The notes under the pieces are model-generated. The model ran no database searches and had not been told where the DNA came from. It saw only the letters and a program-made list of their open reading frames with translations. Of a DNA stretch of 41,897 nucleotides, positions 40,485 to 41,897 are shown piece after piece. This stretch comes from Culturomica sp. GTDB taxonomy: Bacteria; Bacteroidota; Bacteroidia; Bacteroidales; Marinifilaceae. The DNA is taken from positions 1 to 41,897 of the forward strand of contig JAISHE010000044.1 of assembly GCA_031262745.1 (NCBI GenBank), given 5' to 3'. Numbering within the stretch: the stretch's first letter is position 1; each line of letters opens with the position of its first letter. The translations under genes and the position numbers were made by a program.

Positions 40485-41468
40485 ATGGCAAAAATTAAAA
40501 GAATAGGAGTTTTAACTTCCGGAGGAGATGCTCCGGGAATGAATGCAGCTATTAGAGCTGTGGTTAGGGCAACGCTTTACAATGGTTGTGAAGCTTATGG
40601 TATTTACGAAGGTTATCAGGGATTGATAAACGGCGACATTAAGAAATTGAGATCAAATCATGTGAGCAATATAATTCAGAGAGGCGGTACGATATTAAAA
40701 TCGGCTCGCAGCAAAGAGTTTCGCACGGTTGAAGGAAGAGCTAAGGCTGCTGCCAATATGAGAGAACATAAGATTGATGCTCTCGTGGTGATTGGTGGCG
40801 ACGGTTCATTCACAGGTGCACGCATTTTCGGGCAGGAACACGGAATACCTGTTGTTGGAATCCCCGGTACGATTGACAATGACCTCTACGGTACGGATTC
40901 AACAATCGGTTATGATACGGCAGTGAATACGGCAGTGGATGCGGTGGATAAAATTAAAGACACGGCAAGTGCTCATAACCGTTTGTTCTTCATTGAAGTT
41001 ATGGGACGGGATGCCGGTTTTATTGCTTTGAGAGTGGCAATAAGCACAGGTGCGGAAGCCGTTTTGGTACCGGAAATAGAATCGGATCTCACGGATTTGA
41101 ATGATTTTCTGGGTAAAGATTACGATCCCACAAATTCAAGTGCCATTGTGATTGTAGCAGAGGGAGAAAAAAGCGGTGGTGCAATGCAAATCGCAGAAAA
41201 AGTTTCTAAATCTCATCCCAATTATGATATACGTGTTTCTATTTTGGGGCACATGCAAAGAGGCGGTTCGCCTTCGCCATTCGATAGGGTGTTGGCAAGT
41301 CAATTGGGCGTGGCGGCAGTGGAAGCCCTGTTAGACGATCAAAGCAATATAATGGTGGGAATTATGAATAAACAAATCACACAAGTGCCTTTCAATAAAA
41401 CCATTAAAAACACTAAAAGCCTTAATCCCGAATTATTGAAATTGGTGAAAGTGTTGTCTTTCAGATAA
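40485..41468 (+). CDS. pfkA: ATP-dependent 6-phosphofructokinase
   Basis: A 327-aa enzyme making fructose 1,6-bisphosphate, the committed step of glycolysis. It has the ATP-type residues: GGDGS with Gly107 and PGTIDND with Gly128, in contrast to the other phosphofructokinase in this window. LTSGGDAPGMNAAIRAVVR opens the protein, EVMGRDAGFIAL is the substrate loop, and LGHMQRGGSPSPFDR the effector/substrate motif. Length and motifs are those of bacterial PfkA. The gene ends the rightward series and is followed by a strong terminator. Confidence 0.96.
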   Translation: MAKIKRIGVLTSGGDAPGMNAAIRAVVRATLYNGCEAYGIYEGYQGLINGDIKKLRSNHVSNIIQRGGTILKSARSKEFRTVEGRAKAAANMREHKIDALVVIGGDGSFTGARIFGQEHGIPVVGIPGTIDNDLYGTDSTIGYDTAVNTAVDAVDKIKDTASAHNRLFFIEVMGRDAGFIALRVAISTGAEAVLVPEIESDLTDLNDFLGKDYDPTNSSAIVIVAEGEKSGGAMQIAEKVSKSHPNYDIRVSILGHMQRGGSPSPFDRVLASQLGVAAVEALLDDQSNIMVGIMNKQITQVPFNKTIKNTKSLNPELLKLVKVLSFR

Positions 41469-41497
41469 TATTCCGATTGTAGTTACTATAAACAAGA

Positions 41498-41528
41498 AGG
41501 TGTCCCCCAAGCGGGATGCCTTTTTTTT
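41498..41528 (+). terminator. Rho-independent terminator after pfkA
   Basis: AGGTGTCCC (41498-41506) pairs with GGGATGCCT (41513-41521) as nine base pairs including two G-U wobbles, loop CCAAGC, then eight T from 41521. It lies about 30 nt after the pfkA stop. Confidence 0.85.
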
Positions 41529-41542
41529 ATGCCGTTATATCC

Positions 41543-41836
41543 AAATATAAGTTCCGGCAGATGTGCCAAAAGTTTTGTCGGGTCAAATATAAGTTTTGGC
41601 ACATGTACTTAAAGTTTTGTCGGGTCAAATATAAGTTTTAGCAGATGTAATAAAAGTTATATTACACCTAATATAAGATATAATACATGTCATGAGAGTT
41701 ATATTACATGTGATAAAAGTTATAATACATGTCATAAGAGTTATATTACATGTGATAAAAGTTATAATACATGTCATAAGAGTTATATTACATGTGATAA
41801 AAGTTATATTACATCTCCTAAAAGTTATATTACCCG
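41543..41836. repeat. Fourteen 21-bp tandem repeats
   Basis: The region divides into fourteen successive units of exactly 21 bp (294 bp). The first six alternate between two types (AAATATAAGTTTTGGCACATG-like and TACTTAAAGTTTTGTCGGGTC-like), giving a 42-bp higher-order period. Later units converge on TGATAAAAGTTATAATACATG and TCATAAGAGTTATATTACATG. Most junctions form the palindrome ACATGT. Stop codons occur in the frames I read, so it is not coding. No spacers or cas genes occur, so it is not CRISPR. Confidence 0.85.
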
Positions 41837-41842
41837 TAATCC

Positions 41843-41888
41843 TCCGGTCAGCGACCGGATATATTGTAGGGGCGTATGGTATACGCCC
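41843..41888. repeat. Two adjacent hairpins at window edge
   Basis: TCCGGTC (41843-41849) pairs with GACCGGA (41853-41859) around AGC. GGGCGTAT (41870-41877) pairs with ATACGCCC (41881-41888) around GGT. Both stems are perfect. This looks like a dispersed REP-type element, possibly continuing beyond the window. Confidence 0.6.
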
Positions 41889-41897
41889 GAAAATATA

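Noticed and set aside
41543..41836. CRISPR array
   Set aside because: Units are contiguous with no unique spacers, the period is 21 bp, and no cas genes are present.

Overview
The window is chromosomal DNA from a Bacteroidota bacterium, most likely order Bacteroidales. The evidence is a set of lineage-typical proteins (GldB-like lipoprotein, DUF3078 and DUF2851 proteins, SprE/PorW and a PorE-like protein of the type IX secretion system) and repeated TAnnTTTG -7 promoter boxes, several with TTG or TTTG about 19-20 nt upstream. Most genes lack a Shine-Dalgarno sequence and the DNA is AT-rich. I see no rRNA, tRNA, CRISPR array or intact insertion sequence.

Left part (1-6.8 kb) is accessory in character. 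It holds a decayed AbiE-type toxin-antitoxin locus (antitoxin with an in-frame stop, toxin reduced to about 17 codons), an 844-aa Roc-COR GTPase whose N-terminus carries a GC-rich alanine repeat, a seven-unit 21-bp palindromic tandem array, an unrecognised 222-aa protein, and a DUF4143 AAA ATPase preceded by a four-unit 33-34-bp array.

Middle part (6.9-28.6 kb) is mostly housekeeping in short operons: ychF; an FAH-like protein lacking the metal ligands; rarA-kdsA; envelope-type coiled-coil and lipoprotein genes; a leftward nadB-nadC-gamma-carbonic-anhydrase-rpe-ftsE operon; a rightward slyD-aroC-dipeptide epimerase operon; a leftward nadE-crp/fnr pair divergent from gldB; a DUF3078 beta-barrel gene; and small conserved genes. 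NadB, NadC and NadE together cover de novo NAD synthesis except NadA and NadD. Convergent gene pairs here end within a few bases of each other or overlap.

Right part (28.6-41.5 kb) is one long rightward series: mrp, sprE/porW, tsaE, porE-like, a PPi-type phosphofructokinase, an APC amino-acid permease, cmk, ispH and an ATP-type pfkA, closed by a clear Rho-independent terminator. After it come fourteen 21-bp repeats and two strong hairpins at the window edge.

The most unusual signals are three intergenic tandem arrays with phased palindromic hexamers (two with exactly 21-bp units), the alanine-repeat Roc-COR protein, a NadE whose glutaminase domain lacks the catalytic cysteine, and a SprE with three C-terminal repeat modules.
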